From: an uncultured Actinomycetes bacterium
GTDB taxonomy: Bacteria > Actinomycetota > Actinomycetes > Nanopelagicales > Nanopelagicaceae
Reading direction: 5' to 3'
DNA length: 21,005 nt
Assembly (NCBI GenBank): GCA_903922745.1
Contig: CAIXVA010000179.1
Span: 1-21,005, forward strand
Shown here: positions 7,626 through 15,523 of the stretch, piece by piece
Layout: the number at the start of each line of letters is the position of its first letter
Numbering within the stretch: position 1 is the stretch's first letter
The notes under the pieces: model-generated
Databases searched by the model: none
Seen by the model: the letters and a program-made list of their open reading frames with translations, nothing else
What the model was told of the DNA's origin: nothing
Translations under genes and position numbers: made by a program

Positions 7626-8474
7626 TTATTGTATCGCTAAGGCAATGGCAAACACCATGGCAAAAATAAGTTGGAGCTTACCGGTGCGACCTAAAACAGG
7701 AATCAGATCCTTTCCAGTAACACCACTAAGAACCAACTTTGAAATTGAGTAACTCATTGGCGTAACCAGCAAAGTCAGTAATGCAGTTGGAATCAGGGTA
7801 GCAACTGCTGCCACATGAGCCACAACCAGGAGTAGAACGAATCCTCGACGGGCTTTTGCATCTCCAAGCCGGACAGCAAGTGTTCGCTTTCCGACTAATT
7901 CATCGTGAGCGCGATCGCGAATGTTGTTTACCGCCAAGATCGCGCATGCAAGTGCACCCATAGGAATTGCGACAATAAAACTGAGCACAGTTATTTTTTC
8001 TGTTTGAGCGTAGTACGTGCCCATGGTGGCGACTAAACCGAAAAAGGTAAAGACTGAAACTTCGCCTAGACCGCTATAGCCATATGGATTTTTACCGCCG
8101 GTGTAACCCCATGCTGCAGCAATTGCGAGCATGCCAATCAGAATAAGTAGTGGTGATGTAAGTAGGGATAACCAAACACCGGCAATGCTTGCAATCGCAA
8201 AAGAAATAAAGGCGGCGTTCTTAACAGCTTTAGCCGATGCCAAACCACTTGCAACTAGCCGAGTTGGACCAATTCGATTTTCATCGGTTCCTTTAACGCC
8301 ATCACTGTAATCGTTTGCGTAATTAACGCCGATCTGAAGCCAAATCCCAACCTTTAACCCTAAAGCTGCACGAAACCAATTGAAATCTGATCCTACGAGT
8401 GCGGATGCAACTACAACTGGCGCAATGGCTGCAGGCAAAGTGCGAGGGCGTGCCCCAAGTATCCACTTATTCAT
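7626..8474 (-). CDS. menA: 1,4-dihydroxy-2-naphthoate polyprenyltransferase MenA
   Basis: A 282-residue UbiA-superfamily integral membrane prenyltransferase that joins a polyprenyl chain to 1,4-dihydroxy-2-naphthoate, giving demethylmenaquinone. The first diphosphate-Mg motif is NDYSDGVKGTD at 54-64 and the second is NNIRDRAHDE at 183-192. Multiple hydrophobic helices follow the family layout. The frame is open to a GTG at 8522, but ATG 8474 is preferred: it gives the typical MenA start MNKWILGARPRTLP and has GAAAGG eight bases upstream. With this start it overlaps the end of menE by eight bases, as expected for a coupled pair. Upstream is menE and downstream the PLDc_N-like gene. Confidence 0.93.
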   Translation of the reverse strand: MNKWILGARPRTLPAAIAPVVVASALVGSDFNWFRAALGLKVGIWLQIGVNYANDYSDGVKGTDENRIGPTRLVASGLASAKAVKNAAFISFAIASIAGVWLSLLTSPLLILIGMLAIAAAWGYTGGKNPYGYSGLGEVSVFTFFGLVATMGTYYAQTEKITVLSFIVAIPMGALACAILAVNNIRDRAHDELVGKRTLAVRLGDAKARRGFVLLLVVAHVAAVATLIPTALLTLLVTPMSYSISKLVLSGVTGKDLIPVLGRTGKLQLIFAMVFAIALAIQ

Positions 8475-9525
8475 GTGCAATACCTTTCGCCAGACTCTTT
8501 CGATCGATCTTGCCGATACCAATCAAGGGTAACGCTGACATGTGATGCACACCTTTTGGTTTTGCAAAAATACCAAGATTCTTTTCAAGATGCTCTGCAA
8601 TTTGATCATCGCTGATGGTTCCAACAACTGCAAGTTGCAAACTTTGCCCCCATTGCGGATCTTCAACAGCAAAGGCGGCGAATTGAACATCTGGATAGGC
8701 AAGGGTAAGAGAATTTTCGACAGCGTTAAGTGAGAGATTTTCGCCACCAGAAATAATGACATCGTCATCTCTTCCAATTACAACTAGATAATTGTTGTCG
8801 TACTCACCCAGATCATTCGTTTCAAACCAACTTTCATTGAGCGAAACCGACGATGCAAGAACTGGTCCCTTAATACAGATTTTTCCATTTCGAATTTCAA
8901 TCTCAACACCATCAAGTGCCGTGCCGTCATAAACACATCCACCACACGTTTCAGTCATTCCGTAGGTTGTGATTACTTTTATTCCAACTAACTCAGCTTG
9001 ATTGCGCAATGATTGAGACAAAGCAGCGCCACCAACTAAGACAGCTTTTGCTGACTTAAGATGGTTCAGTAAACGTTGGTCTCCATTTAGGGCGCGGAAC
9101 AATTGCGTTGGAACAATTGCGGTGTAGTCAGCGTTCGGATATTCATCGTCAACATCGCGCAAATCTATTGGTGTAGTTCCAAGTTCCATTGAACGCACAA
9201 TTACGTTCACTGCTGCAATGTGAGTAAGCGGAAGTAACAGCGACCAGGTTTCTCCAGATTTCGCGCCTATGAATTTATTAGATGCCCTCGCCGATGAAAT
9301 GAGAGCCGTTGACGTCAGCAAAACTTCTTTGGATGTCCCAGTTGTTCCTGATGTTCCGATCGCAACGGCGGCATAGCTCGGAGCGTATTCCGATGAAATA
9401 TCCCCGAACCCAAGGGTCGGGCCATCGCCCACGAGTGCCGCTGTGATTTCTCCCGCTAATTGGGAGATTTCGCATGCAGGGCTGACCCGCAGAATTTTTC
9501 GTTGTGACGAGGTATCCATTGCCAC
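8467..9525 (-). CDS. menE: O-succinylbenzoate-CoA ligase MenE
   Basis: An AMP-forming acyl-CoA synthetase that activates o-succinylbenzoate to its CoA ester. Motifs in order, numbered from a GTG start at 9525: P-loop GTSGTTGTSK (57-66), TYGMTETCG (187-195), the ribose-binding aspartate region around D238, GRDDDVIISGGEN (251-263) and the C-terminal lysine motif GKIDRK (338-343). At 352 residues it is the short form common in actinobacteria, lacking much of the N-terminal subdomain of the ~450-residue enzymes. Placement with menA, menB, menC and menD fixes the substrate assignment. The start is uncertain: an ATG two codons in (9519) is equally likely, and neither has a strong ribosome binding site. 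First gene of menE-menA-PLDc_N. Confidence 0.9.
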   Translation of the reverse strand: MAMDTSSQRKILRVSPACEISQLAGEITAALVGDGPTLGFGDISSEYAPSYAAVAIGTSGTTGTSKEVLLTSTALISSARASNKFIGAKSGETWSLLLPLTHIAAVNVIVRSMELGTTPIDLRDVDDEYPNADYTAIVPTQLFRALNGDQRLLNHLKSAKAVLVGGAALSQSLRNQAELVGIKVITTYGMTETCGGCVYDGTALDGVEIEIRNGKICIKGPVLASSVSLNESWFETNDLGEYDNNYLVVIGRDDDVIISGGENLSLNAVENSLTLAYPDVQFAAFAVEDPQWGQSLQLAVVGTISDDQIAEHLEKNLGIFAKPKGVHHMSALPLIGIGKIDRKSLAKGIAHE

Positions 9526-9533
9526 CGTAGGCT
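9504..9533 (+). promoter_or_regulatory. Candidate menB promoter, with a symmetric -10 also usable by menE
   Basis: GTGACG (9504-9509, four of six matches to TTGACA), an 18-base spacer and TAGGCT (9528-9533) would start transcription near 9540 and give menB a short leader containing its ribosome binding site. The -10 lies in TAGGCTA (9528-9534), which reads TAGCCTA on the other strand and ends nine bases before the menE ATG at 9519. One AT-bounded element may thus serve both divergent operons. The gap between the start codons is only about 35-41 bases. No -35 box for menE was found. Confidence 0.3.
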
Positions 9534-9551
9534 ATCGCTAGCAACGACGAT

Positions 9552-9556
9552 GGAGG
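9552..9556 (+). promoter_or_regulatory. Strong ribosome binding site of menB
   Basis: GGAGG lies four bases before the GTG at 9561. It is the strongest Shine-Dalgarno match noticed in the window and supports GTG 9561 as the start. The spacing is on the short side. Confidence 0.6.
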
Positions 9557-9560
9557 AAAT

Positions 9561-10439
9561 GTGAGCAAGCCGATCAAGCGCGAATTTGGTAGTCGAGAGA
9601 TTCCACAATGGGTGAGCGCACCCGGCGGAGAAGATTTCGTAGATATCAAATATCAAATGGGCGATGGCATCGCCAAGATTACGATCAACCGCCCACAGGT
9701 TCGTAATGCATTTCGTCCGCAAACAATTATTGAATTGATTGAAGCTTTTGATTTAGCACGCGACAATGAAGAAGTTGGCGTAATCATCTTTACTGGAGAA
9801 GGCACCGAAGCATTTTGCTCTGGTGGAGACATAAGTGTTCGCGGAGATGATGGATACCTTGGCGATGACAAGTTAGCCAAAAAGGGAATCGGTCGTCTAA
9901 ATGTTCTAGATCTTCAGGTGCAGATTCGTCGCACACCAAAGCCAATTGTTGCAATGGTTGCTGGCTGGGCAATCGGTGGTGGACATGTTTTACATGTTGT
10001 CTGTGACTTAACGATTGCTGCTGACAATGCAAAGTTCGGTCAGACCGGGCCAATGGTTGGTTCTTTTGATGGTGGATATGGTGCTGGATTATTAGCCGCG
10101 CATGTTGGCCAAAAGAAAGCTCGCGAAATTTGGTTTATGACTCGTGAATACAATGCACAAGAAGCACTCAACATGGGGCTTGTTAATACCGTTGTGCCTA
10201 TAGCCGAATTGGAAGCGGAAACTGTTTCATGGTGCCGCGAAATGCTTCGCAACTCACCGTTGGCACTTCGCTTGCTAAAAGCTAGTTTGAACGCTGCTAC
10301 AGATGGACTTGCCGGAGTGCAGCAACTTGCAGGAGATGCAACCTTGTTGTTCTACATGACAGAAGAAGGCCAAGAAGGTCGCGATGCCTATAAAGAAAAG
10401 CGCGCACCTGATTTTGGAAAGTTTCCAAAGCGCCCATAA
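9561..10439 (+). CDS. menB: 1,4-dihydroxy-2-naphthoyl-CoA synthase MenB
   Basis: A 292-residue crotonase-superfamily enzyme that closes the second ring, converting o-succinylbenzoyl-CoA to 1,4-dihydroxy-2-naphthoyl-CoA. Family signatures: [12 protein letters not shown] (42-53), oxyanion-hole segments FCSGGD (85-90) and [11 protein letters not shown] (134-144), and the MenB-specific SFDGGYG (168-174) with the conserved aspartate D170. The flexible RGDDGY region (94-99) and the C-terminal segment [14 protein letters not shown], which reaches a neighbouring subunit in known structures, are both present. The length fits MenB with the usual N-terminal extension. GTG start with a GGAGG site. First gene of menB-menC-menD, three bases before menC. 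Confidence 0.96.
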   Translation: MSKPIKREFGSREIPQWVSAPGGEDFVDIKYQMGDGIAKITINRPQVRNAFRPQTIIELIEAFDLARDNEEVGVIIFTGEGTEAFCSGGDISVRGDDGYLGDDKLAKKGIGRLNVLDLQVQIRRTPKPIVAMVAGWAIGGGHVLHVVCDLTIAADNAKFGQTGPMVGSFDGGYGAGLLAAHVGQKKAREIWFMTREYNAQEALNMGLVNTVVPIAELEAETVSWCREMLRNSPLALRLLKASLNAATDGLAGVQQLAGDATLLFYMTEEGQEGRDAYKEKRAPDFGKFPKRP

Positions 10440-10442
10440 TCC

Positions 10443-11372
10443 ATGGATCAAACACTTCTAGCGAGTTTGCGTGTAGTTGCGCTGCCAATGAAAACTAAGT
10501 TTCGTGGCATACAAACTCGTGAGGTTGCTTTAATTCAGGGCGAATTTGGTTGGGGCGAGTTTTCGCCATTCCTCGAGTATGACGATGCTGAATCTGCCCC
10601 ATGGTTAGCCTCTGCCATTGAAGCTGCAACCCAGCCAAAACCAGAGCTATATCGTGCCGAGGTTTCTGTTAACGGAACAATCCCTGCGCTTAACGACGTA
10701 CAAGATTTAGAGAGAATTATTAATTCGTTTCCAGGAGTTAAAACCTTTAAAGTGAAAGTTGGTAGTGATGTAAGCCAAGATCTACAACGCCTTGATTTAA
10801 TTCGAAGTATCCGTCCAGATGCGGTGATCCGAATTGATGTGAATGGCTTGTGGAGTGTTGACGAAGCCGAGATATTTTTAAATTCTGTTGGTGAAATTGA
10901 ATACGTAGAACAACCATGTGCGACTATCGAAGAGCTTCGCGAATTGAAAAAGCGCGTGGATGTGAAAATTGTCGGAGATGAAGTTCTAAGAAAAGCAAAA
11001 GATCCATTTAATGTTGATTTGTCTGGTGCAATCAATTTTTTAATGTTAAAGGTGCATCCACTGGGTGGAATTAAACGTGCTCATAAACTTGCAGAACATC
11101 ACAATTTGCCTGTTGTAGTTTCCAGTGCGCTAGAAAGTGCTGTTGGAATTAACTACGGGCTTATTTTGGCTGCATCATTTCAGGATATGAATTTTGATTG
11201 TGGGCTTGGAACAGGCTCCCTGATGGCAAAAAATGTTGCCGACCTTCCAATTGTTGATGGAAAGATCACAATTGCTGATGTGGTTCCTAATTTTGATGGC
11301 TTGGATGTAAGTGCAGATCGCTACGAATGGTGGAAGAATCGCATCATGAGGACATCGGAGCTACTGAATTGA
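10443..11372 (+). CDS. menC: o-Succinylbenzoate synthase MenC
   Basis: A 309-residue enolase-superfamily dehydratase that turns SHCHC into o-succinylbenzoate. The catalytic lysine motif KVKVG holds K103 and K105. Metal ligands are D132 (RIDVNG), E156 (YVEQP) and D179 (IVGDE), and the second catalytic lysine is K203 (LMLKVHP). All five active-site residues are in place. The N-terminus (LRVVALPMKTKFRG and GWGEFSPFLEYDD) matches actinobacterial MenC. It starts three bases after the menB stop, and its TGA overlaps the proposed TTG start of menD, so menB-C-D form one transcript. Confidence 0.93.
   Translation: MDQTLLASLRVVALPMKTKFRGIQTREVALIQGEFGWGEFSPFLEYDDAESAPWLASAIEAATQPKPELYRAEVSVNGTIPALNDVQDLERIINSFPGVKTFKVKVGSDVSQDLQRLDLIRSIRPDAVIRIDVNGLWSVDEAEIFLNSVGEIEYVEQPCATIEELRELKKRVDVKIVGDEVLRKAKDPFNVDLSGAINFLMLKVHPLGGIKRAHKLAEHHNLPVVVSSALESAVGINYGLILAASFQDMNFDCGLGTGSLMAKNVADLPIVDGKITIADVVPNFDGLDVSADRYEWWKNRIMRTSELLN
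11357..11371 (+). promoter_or_regulatory. Ribosome binding site and TTG start that set the menD N-terminus
   Basis: GGAG (11357-11360) is followed eight bases later by TTG (11369-11371), which shares two bases with the menC stop TGA (11370-11372). The upstream in-frame ATG at 11327 lies deep inside menC and lacks a ribosome binding site. The TTG start also puts the catalytic glutamate at residue 55, the same number as in E. coli MenD. Confidence 0.65.
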
Positions 11373-12943
11373 ATAACTCCACCTCGCTGGCACGCGTAAT
11401 CGTTCGCCAAATGATTGAAGCCGGAATTACAGATGTTGTTATTTCTCCGGGATCTCGCAATGCCCCTTTGTCGTTAGCATTTTATGAAGCAGCACAAGAG
11501 AAATTAATAAAGGTTCATGTGCGCATTGATGAACGCACTGCTGCCTTTTTTGCACTCGGAATAATCAAATCAACCGGCCGACCAGTTCCAGTTGTATGTA
11601 CTAGCGGAACAGCCGTTGCCAATTACCACCCAGCAGTGCTTGAAGCTAGCCACACAAATGCACCACTGATGGTTTTAACCGCAGATCGCCCAGCGATGTT
11701 GCGCAAGACCGGTGCAAATCAAACAACTGAGCAAGCACGTATTTTCGGTAAAGCGGTTCGCTACTTTGCCGATATTGATGGTCCTGTCTATCCAATGGAG
11801 TTGCCGCTAGATAGTTTGCGCACTGGACCAATTCATTTGAATCTACAGTTTGATGAACCTTTATTGCCTGATGATTCTTCTGATTGGCTTTCACAGATTA
11901 ATGTTGCACCAAAAGAATTTATTGCCCGCACAAAGCCCGGCACACTTCGTTTAGTTGGTGCTAGAGGAGTTGTTGTAATCGGACACGATCGTGGTGGTTT
12001 AACTGTTGATGAGATCACTAAGTTCACAAAAGTTTTAGGTTGGCCAGTGATTACTGAAGATCCACTGTCATTTCCCGATGCAATTGCACACGCTTCTATC
12101 TTTTTAGCATCACAAGAGATACGAAGCACGCTTATTCCACAATCAGTGCTAGTTATTGGACGAACAACATTGTCACGTTCAATTAATGCTTTTATTAAAT
12201 CCAGCCCAATTACATATGTTGTAGACCAAAGACTTGCAACCGTGGATTCTGATCGCCAGGCAGATCGTAAATTTACAAAGTTGCCTGAATTACAAGGTGT
12301 TGTTCATTCTGATGAATGGATTGCTAAGTGGAACAAAGTTTCCGAGCGTGCACAAAAACTAGTTGGGTCATTAGTTGGTTGGAATGAAGCGGTGATTGCT
12401 CGAACAATTGCAGCGACAATTCCACATGACACTGCTTTGTTTGTTTCTTCTTCACGACCAATCCGAGATCTTGAAGGTTTCGCGCAACCTCGTGGTGGCG
12501 TACATACATATGCCAACCGTGGCCTAGCTGGTATTGATGGAAACATTTCAACAGCGCTAGGCGTTGCCTATGGCCACACAGCCACAATTGCAGTGCTGGG
12601 CGATCTTTCTTTCTTGCATGATTTAACAGGGCTCATTCATAAGGAAGCTATTAATTGTCGCTTCATTGTCATCAATAACGATGGTGGTGGGATCTTTTCG
12701 ACGCTTCCTCAGCGCGGTGTAACAGGTTTTGAAACTGTTTTTGGAACACCCCATGGATTAAGTCCAGCAGCAATTGCTCAAGCAATGGGTATTGATGCCA
12801 AACAGATAAGTTCCATTAAAGAGTTAGAGGCCGAGATCCATGCACCAATATCTGGCATTAGTGTTGTTGTGTGCGATGTACCTGATCGTGAATCAAACGC
12901 TGATAATTTGAAGAAGATTGTGGAGTCACTTAGTTCTATTTAA
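11369..12943 (+). CDS. menD: SEPHCHC synthase MenD (thiamine diphosphate dependent)
   Basis: A 524-residue enzyme (from TTG 11369) that adds the succinyl semialdehyde unit of 2-oxoglutarate to isochorismate. Motifs: SPGSRNAP (26-33), RIDERTAAFF with catalytic E55, TSGTAVANYHPAVLEA (about 78-93), SSSRPIRD (360-367), NRGLAGIDG (383-391) and the thiamine diphosphate/Mg motif running from GDLSF (411) to NNDGGGIF (436-443). The PYR, central and PP domains are all of normal size. A longer reading from ATG 11327 adds 14 residues with no family support. Last gene of the menB-C-D operon. Its 3' end overlaps convergent menF by eight bases. The 2-oxoglutarate and isochorismate specificity follows from family and context. 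Confidence 0.95.
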   Translation: MNNSTSLARVIVRQMIEAGITDVVISPGSRNAPLSLAFYEAAQEKLIKVHVRIDERTAAFFALGIIKSTGRPVPVVCTSGTAVANYHPAVLEASHTNAPLMVLTADRPAMLRKTGANQTTEQARIFGKAVRYFADIDGPVYPMELPLDSLRTGPIHLNLQFDEPLLPDDSSDWLSQINVAPKEFIARTKPGTLRLVGARGVVVIGHDRGGLTVDEITKFTKVLGWPVITEDPLSFPDAIAHASIFLASQEIRSTLIPQSVLVIGRTTLSRSINAFIKSSPITYVVDQRLATVDSDRQADRKFTKLPELQGVVHSDEWIAKWNKVSERAQKLVGSLVGWNEAVIARTIAATIPHDTALFVSSSRPIRDLEGFAQPRGGVHTYANRGLAGIDGNISTALGVAYGHTATIAVLGDLSFLHDLTGLIHKEAINCRFIVINNDGGGIFSTLPQRGVTGFETVFGTPHGLSPAAIAQAMGIDAKQISSIKELEAEIHAPISGISVVVCDVPDRESNADNLKKIVESLSSI

Positions 12944-14156
12944 GTGCGCTTCGCATTGGCGCAAACTTTGCGCGCGTTTCAGCAAGTTCAACCTCGGGAT
13001 CTGATCCATCAACGATTCCACACCCAGCAAAGATACGAATTGTGTCGCCGTTTATTTGACCACACCGAAGTGCAATCCCAAGTTCACCATCACCTGCTGC
13101 ATCAATCCAACCAACAGGACCGGCATAACGACCGCGGGACATTCCTTCAATTTCTGAAATCAATGCAGCTGCACTTGGTCGAGGAGTCCCGCAAACAGCA
13201 GCAGTTGGATGTAATTGTTCAAGAATTGTAAATGTATCTGTATGTGCAAGTGTTTCAACTAGTGCGCCGGTTACATCTGTTGCAAGGTGCATGACATTTG
13301 CAAGGTGTAAAACAAATGGAGATTCTGGCACATTTGTTGAAGAACAAAATGGCTCGATTGCTTCTGCAACAGATCGCACCGCGTATTCGTGTTCTGCCAA
13401 ATCTTTTGAAGATCGGGCAAGAGATGCAGCAAGTGCCAAATCTTTTGCATCATCACCAGTTTTACTAATCGTTCCAGCCAGCACACGTGAAGTAATCATT
13501 CCACGCGATAGGCGAAGCAATAGTTCAGGCGTTGCTCCTACTAATCCTGAAATCGAATATTTCCAGGTGGATGGATATTCCGCAGCCAACTTATTCAAGA
13601 TTGGCCGAGGATCAATACTTTTGTTAGATGTAATGGTGATATCTCTAGCTAAAACAACCTTGTCTAAAGCTCCAGCTTGAATACGCGAAACCGCTGTTGC
13701 AACCCGGTTTTTCCAATCGATATCTGCTTGCGGATTTTCATTCCAGACCATGTCGGCATTAGAAACATGGTCAGGGGTAATTTTTAGAACCGGTTGAGGA
13801 TCTGAACCAATCCATGTAATCCAGGATTTGTCGCCCTTGGATCCAACTACGACCTGTGGAATAACTAAAACTGAAACATCATCAGGGGAGAATGAAAAAG
13901 ATGTAAATAGAACAGGTCCTGTTCCACTTCCATGAACTGTATTAGTAACTGCTAATTTTTCTAACTGTTTCTGCCACCAATGGCGAGCATCCGCAAATCT
14001 ATGTGGGCCACTAACAGTTGTCGTTGCATAAGTTCCCCAACCAACCAATCCATCGCCACTTCTAACCCAGGCAAGCGGATTTGAATCTGGCAACAATTCC
14101 AGCAACGGCAAATGCTCGCCGAGGCGATTTGTGGTGATGGGGATTAGTTGAGACAT
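12936..14156 (-). CDS. menF: Isochorismate synthase MenF
   Basis: A 406-residue chorismate-utilising enzyme (isochorismate synthase/EntC/MenF type) that makes isochorismate, the committed step of the classical menaquinone pathway. In the C-terminal catalytic domain: KVVLAR with K166, the likely water-activating base; GATPELLLR with E211; LAGTISK (226-232); a metal-binding segment AEHEY (254-258); HLANVMHL; HPTAAVCGTP (316-325); and GCGIVDGSDPEVE with metal-ligand glutamates (378-390). The N-terminal domain is less conserved. The start lies two bases after the bioY stop with no ribosome binding site, so translation is probably coupled to bioY. Its 3' end overlaps menD. EntC for siderophore synthesis is the alternative, but surrounding men genes make MenF far more likely. 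Confidence 0.92.
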   Translation of the reverse strand: MSQLIPITTNRLGEHLPLLELLPDSNPLAWVRSGDGLVGWGTYATTTVSGPHRFADARHWWQKQLEKLAVTNTVHGSGTGPVLFTSFSFSPDDVSVLVIPQVVVGSKGDKSWITWIGSDPQPVLKITPDHVSNADMVWNENPQADIDWKNRVATAVSRIQAGALDKVVLARDITITSNKSIDPRPILNKLAAEYPSTWKYSISGLVGATPELLLRLSRGMITSRVLAGTISKTGDDAKDLALAASLARSSKDLAEHEYAVRSVAEAIEPFCSSTNVPESPFVLHLANVMHLATDVTGALVETLAHTDTFTILEQLHPTAAVCGTPRPSAAALISEIEGMSRGRYAGPVGWIDAAGDGELGIALRCGQINGDTIRIFAGCGIVDGSDPEVELAETRAKFAPMRSALK

Positions 14157-14158
14157 TG

Positions 14159-14743
14159 TTATGAATTTTTGCGGTTAACAACTCGCCAAATAGAAGGCAG
14201 TGATGTTCCGGCAATAGCAATCTTTAATACTTCACCAACAATAAATGGAGTTAATCCTGCTTTGATTGTCCAGCTCCAACTTTGTCCTGTGTATTGGTGT
14301 AACCAGACAAGTCCAAATGAAAAAGTAGTCACTGTTCCGATTAACATCGATGGAAGCGCGGTTAAGAACTTTTGATCTAAACGAAAGCGCGCGAGCTGGC
14401 CCAACACAAAAGTTGCAACCAACATTCCAATTAAGTACCCACCTGTTGCGCCAACAATACGATCCAAGCCATGGCCACTGTTTGCGAAAACTGGCGCACC
14501 AGCAATTCCCGCCAAGATGTACATCGCAAAAGTTGTGAAACCTAATGTTGAACCGTATGTGGTTCCAAGAATCAAGACACCCAATGTTTGACCTGTAACA
14601 GGAACAGGTGATCCCGGAACCGGAATCGCAATTTGTGCCAATGCTGCTAACCCAAGGACTCCACTAACAACCAAGACAGCGTTTGACAGTGCTGTTGAAC
14701 GGGGGATTAATGAGGATCGAAGCGAGGTAGCAGATAGCGACAT
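14159..14743 (-). CDS. bioY: Biotin transporter BioY (ECF S component)
   Basis: A 194-residue BioY-family membrane protein that binds and imports biotin, alone or with a shared ECF energising module (EcfA/EcfT, not in this window). Family motifs: PVPGSPVPVTGQTLG (41-55), the loop FANSGHGLDR (87-95) and GATGGYLIG (98-106). Six hydrophobic segments are present. The start ATG 14743 has AAGG six bases upstream. It is the first gene of a bioY-menF pair and divergent from menG. Its position directly before menF is odd, since biotin uptake and menaquinone synthesis share no chemistry. It may simply be a stranded transporter gene sharing a promoter. Confidence 0.9.
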   Translation of the reverse strand: MSLSATSLRSSLIPRSTALSNAVLVVSGVLGLAALAQIAIPVPGSPVPVTGQTLGVLILGTTYGSTLGFTTFAMYILAGIAGAPVFANSGHGLDRIVGATGGYLIGMLVATFVLGQLARFRLDQKFLTALPSMLIGTVTTFSFGLVWLHQYTGQSWSWTIKAGLTPFIVGEVLKIAIAGTSLPSIWRVVNRKNS

Positions 14744-14754
14744 GGGGAACCTTT

Positions 14755-14770
14755 CAACGTACCTAAGTTG
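14755..14770. promoter_or_regulatory. 16-base imperfect palindrome in the bioY/menG divergent gap (candidate operator)
   Basis: CAACgTAccTAaGTTG matches its own reverse complement at 12 of 16 positions: CAAC/GTTG arms and inner TA pairs. It overlaps the proposed bioY -10 box and lies upstream of menG, which is where a repressor controlling either gene would bind. It does not match a BirA box or a BioQ box that I can recall. A chance palindrome is possible. Confidence 0.35.
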
Positions 14771-14788
14771 TGGATGAGCCTACTTCAA
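14760..14788 (-). promoter_or_regulatory. Candidate bioY-menF promoter
   Basis: On the minus strand TTGAAG (14788..14783, four of six matches to TTGACA), a 17-base spacer and TAGGTA (14765..14760) would start transcription near 14753, about 10 bases before the bioY ATG, with the AAGG site in the leader. The -10 match is imperfect. Confidence 0.35.
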
Positions 14789-14793
14789 GGGAG
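14787..14793 (+). promoter_or_regulatory. Ribosome binding site that sets the menG start
   Basis: AAGGGAG lies nine bases before ATG 14803. The in-frame GTG at 14770 has no such site and would put the palindrome and the Shine-Dalgarno sequence inside the coding region, so 14803 is preferred. Confidence 0.55.
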
Positions 14794-14802
14794 AATGAGC
14801 CT

Positions 14803-15495
14803 ATGTCCCGCGCTAATTTGAACAAGGATCCCGATGAGGTCGCGGCAATGTTTGATGGGGTCGCCAAGCGCTATGACCTGGTCAACGACCTTTTGAGCTT
14901 GGGCCGCACAAAGGCGTGGCGCAAAGCGGCTACAAAGATCATCGCTCCACAGCCAGGAATGGTGATTTTGGATCTGGCGGCAGGGCCAGGATCATCCTCA
15001 GAACCCCTCTTCAAAGCTGGGGCAACGGTCTTTGCCACCGATTTCAGCGAGGGAATGCTGGCTCAAGGCCGAAAAGCCCGTCCATACCTGAACTTTTCCA
15101 AGGCTGACGCCCTTAATCTGCCCTTTGAAGCGGACAGATTTGATGTTGTCACTATTTCCTATGGGCTACGAAATACAGCCGATTTCGATAAAGCGCTGAC
15201 AGAGGCTCGACGGGTCACTAAGCCAGGTGGGCGGATGGTGGTCGTCGAATTCAGCCACCCAACATGGCGCCCATTTCGCACCATCTACACCGAATACCTC
15301 ATGCGCCTGCTTCCGGCGATTGCCACAAAGACCGCCTCCAACCCTGATGCCTATGTTTATCTGGCCGAGTCGATCCGGGCCTGGCCAGATCAAGCAGCCT
15401 TAGCAGCCCGAATGGAAAAAGCTGGCTGGAGCAATGTCACCTGGAAAAACCTAACTTTTGGGGTTGTTGCAGTTCACAGCGGGATTAAGGGCTAG
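14803..15495 (+). CDS. menG: Demethylmenaquinone methyltransferase MenG (UbiE)
   Basis: A 230-residue class I SAM-dependent methyltransferase of the UbiE/MenG family; it performs the last step, C-methylation of demethylmenaquinone to menaquinone. Signatures: [12 protein letters not shown] with nearby WRK (23-41), SAM-binding motif LDLAAGPG (56-63), acidic D80 after the second strand (FATDFS), YGLRNT (120-125) and EFSHP (149-153). The N-terminus fits the family when read from ATG 14803, which has an AAGGGAG site. Base and codon use differ sharply from the flanking genes (about 56% GC, many GGG, GCC and CTG codons). It lies 40 bases before nuoA on the same strand and is divergent from bioY. Confidence 0.93.
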   Translation: MSRANLNKDPDEVAAMFDGVAKRYDLVNDLLSLGRTKAWRKAATKIIAPQPGMVILDLAAGPGSSSEPLFKAGATVFATDFSEGMLAQGRKARPYLNFSKADALNLPFEADRFDVVTISYGLRNTADFDKALTEARRVTKPGGRMVVVEFSHPTWRPFRTIYTEYLMRLLPAIATKTASNPDAYVYLAESIRAWPDQAALAARMEKAGWSNVTWKNLTFGVVAVHSGIKG

Positions 15496-15523
15496 CGGTC
15501 ACTGGCACAGGCCACTGCACCTT

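Noticed and set aside
10535..11035. Minus-strand open frame of 166 codons inside menC.
   Set aside because: menC on the other strand has all its catalytic residues; the antisense frame is Ser/Thr-rich with no recognisable motif.
11327..11368. Longer menD starting at ATG 11327 inside menC.
   Set aside because: It has no ribosome binding site and the extra 14 residues are charged and unlike MenD; TTG 11369 has GGAG at good spacing.
12959..12973. Perfect inverted repeat GCGCAAA-C-TTTGCGC just past the menD stop, a possible terminator.
   Set aside because: It lies in the conserved coding region of menF (residues RAKFA), has a one-base loop and no following T-run, so it is more simply a coding coincidence.
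12944..13680. Plus-strand open frames opposite menF (95 and 129 codons).
   Set aside because: menF is complete and conserved throughout; the opposing frames are rich in Gln/His or Ser and look like antisense shadows.
14159..14743. Possibility that bioY is part of a recently acquired transporter cassette.
   Set aside because: No energising ECF genes, repeats, integrase or tRNA target lie nearby, and bioY base composition (about 50% in the counted lines) is not a clear outlier on its own.
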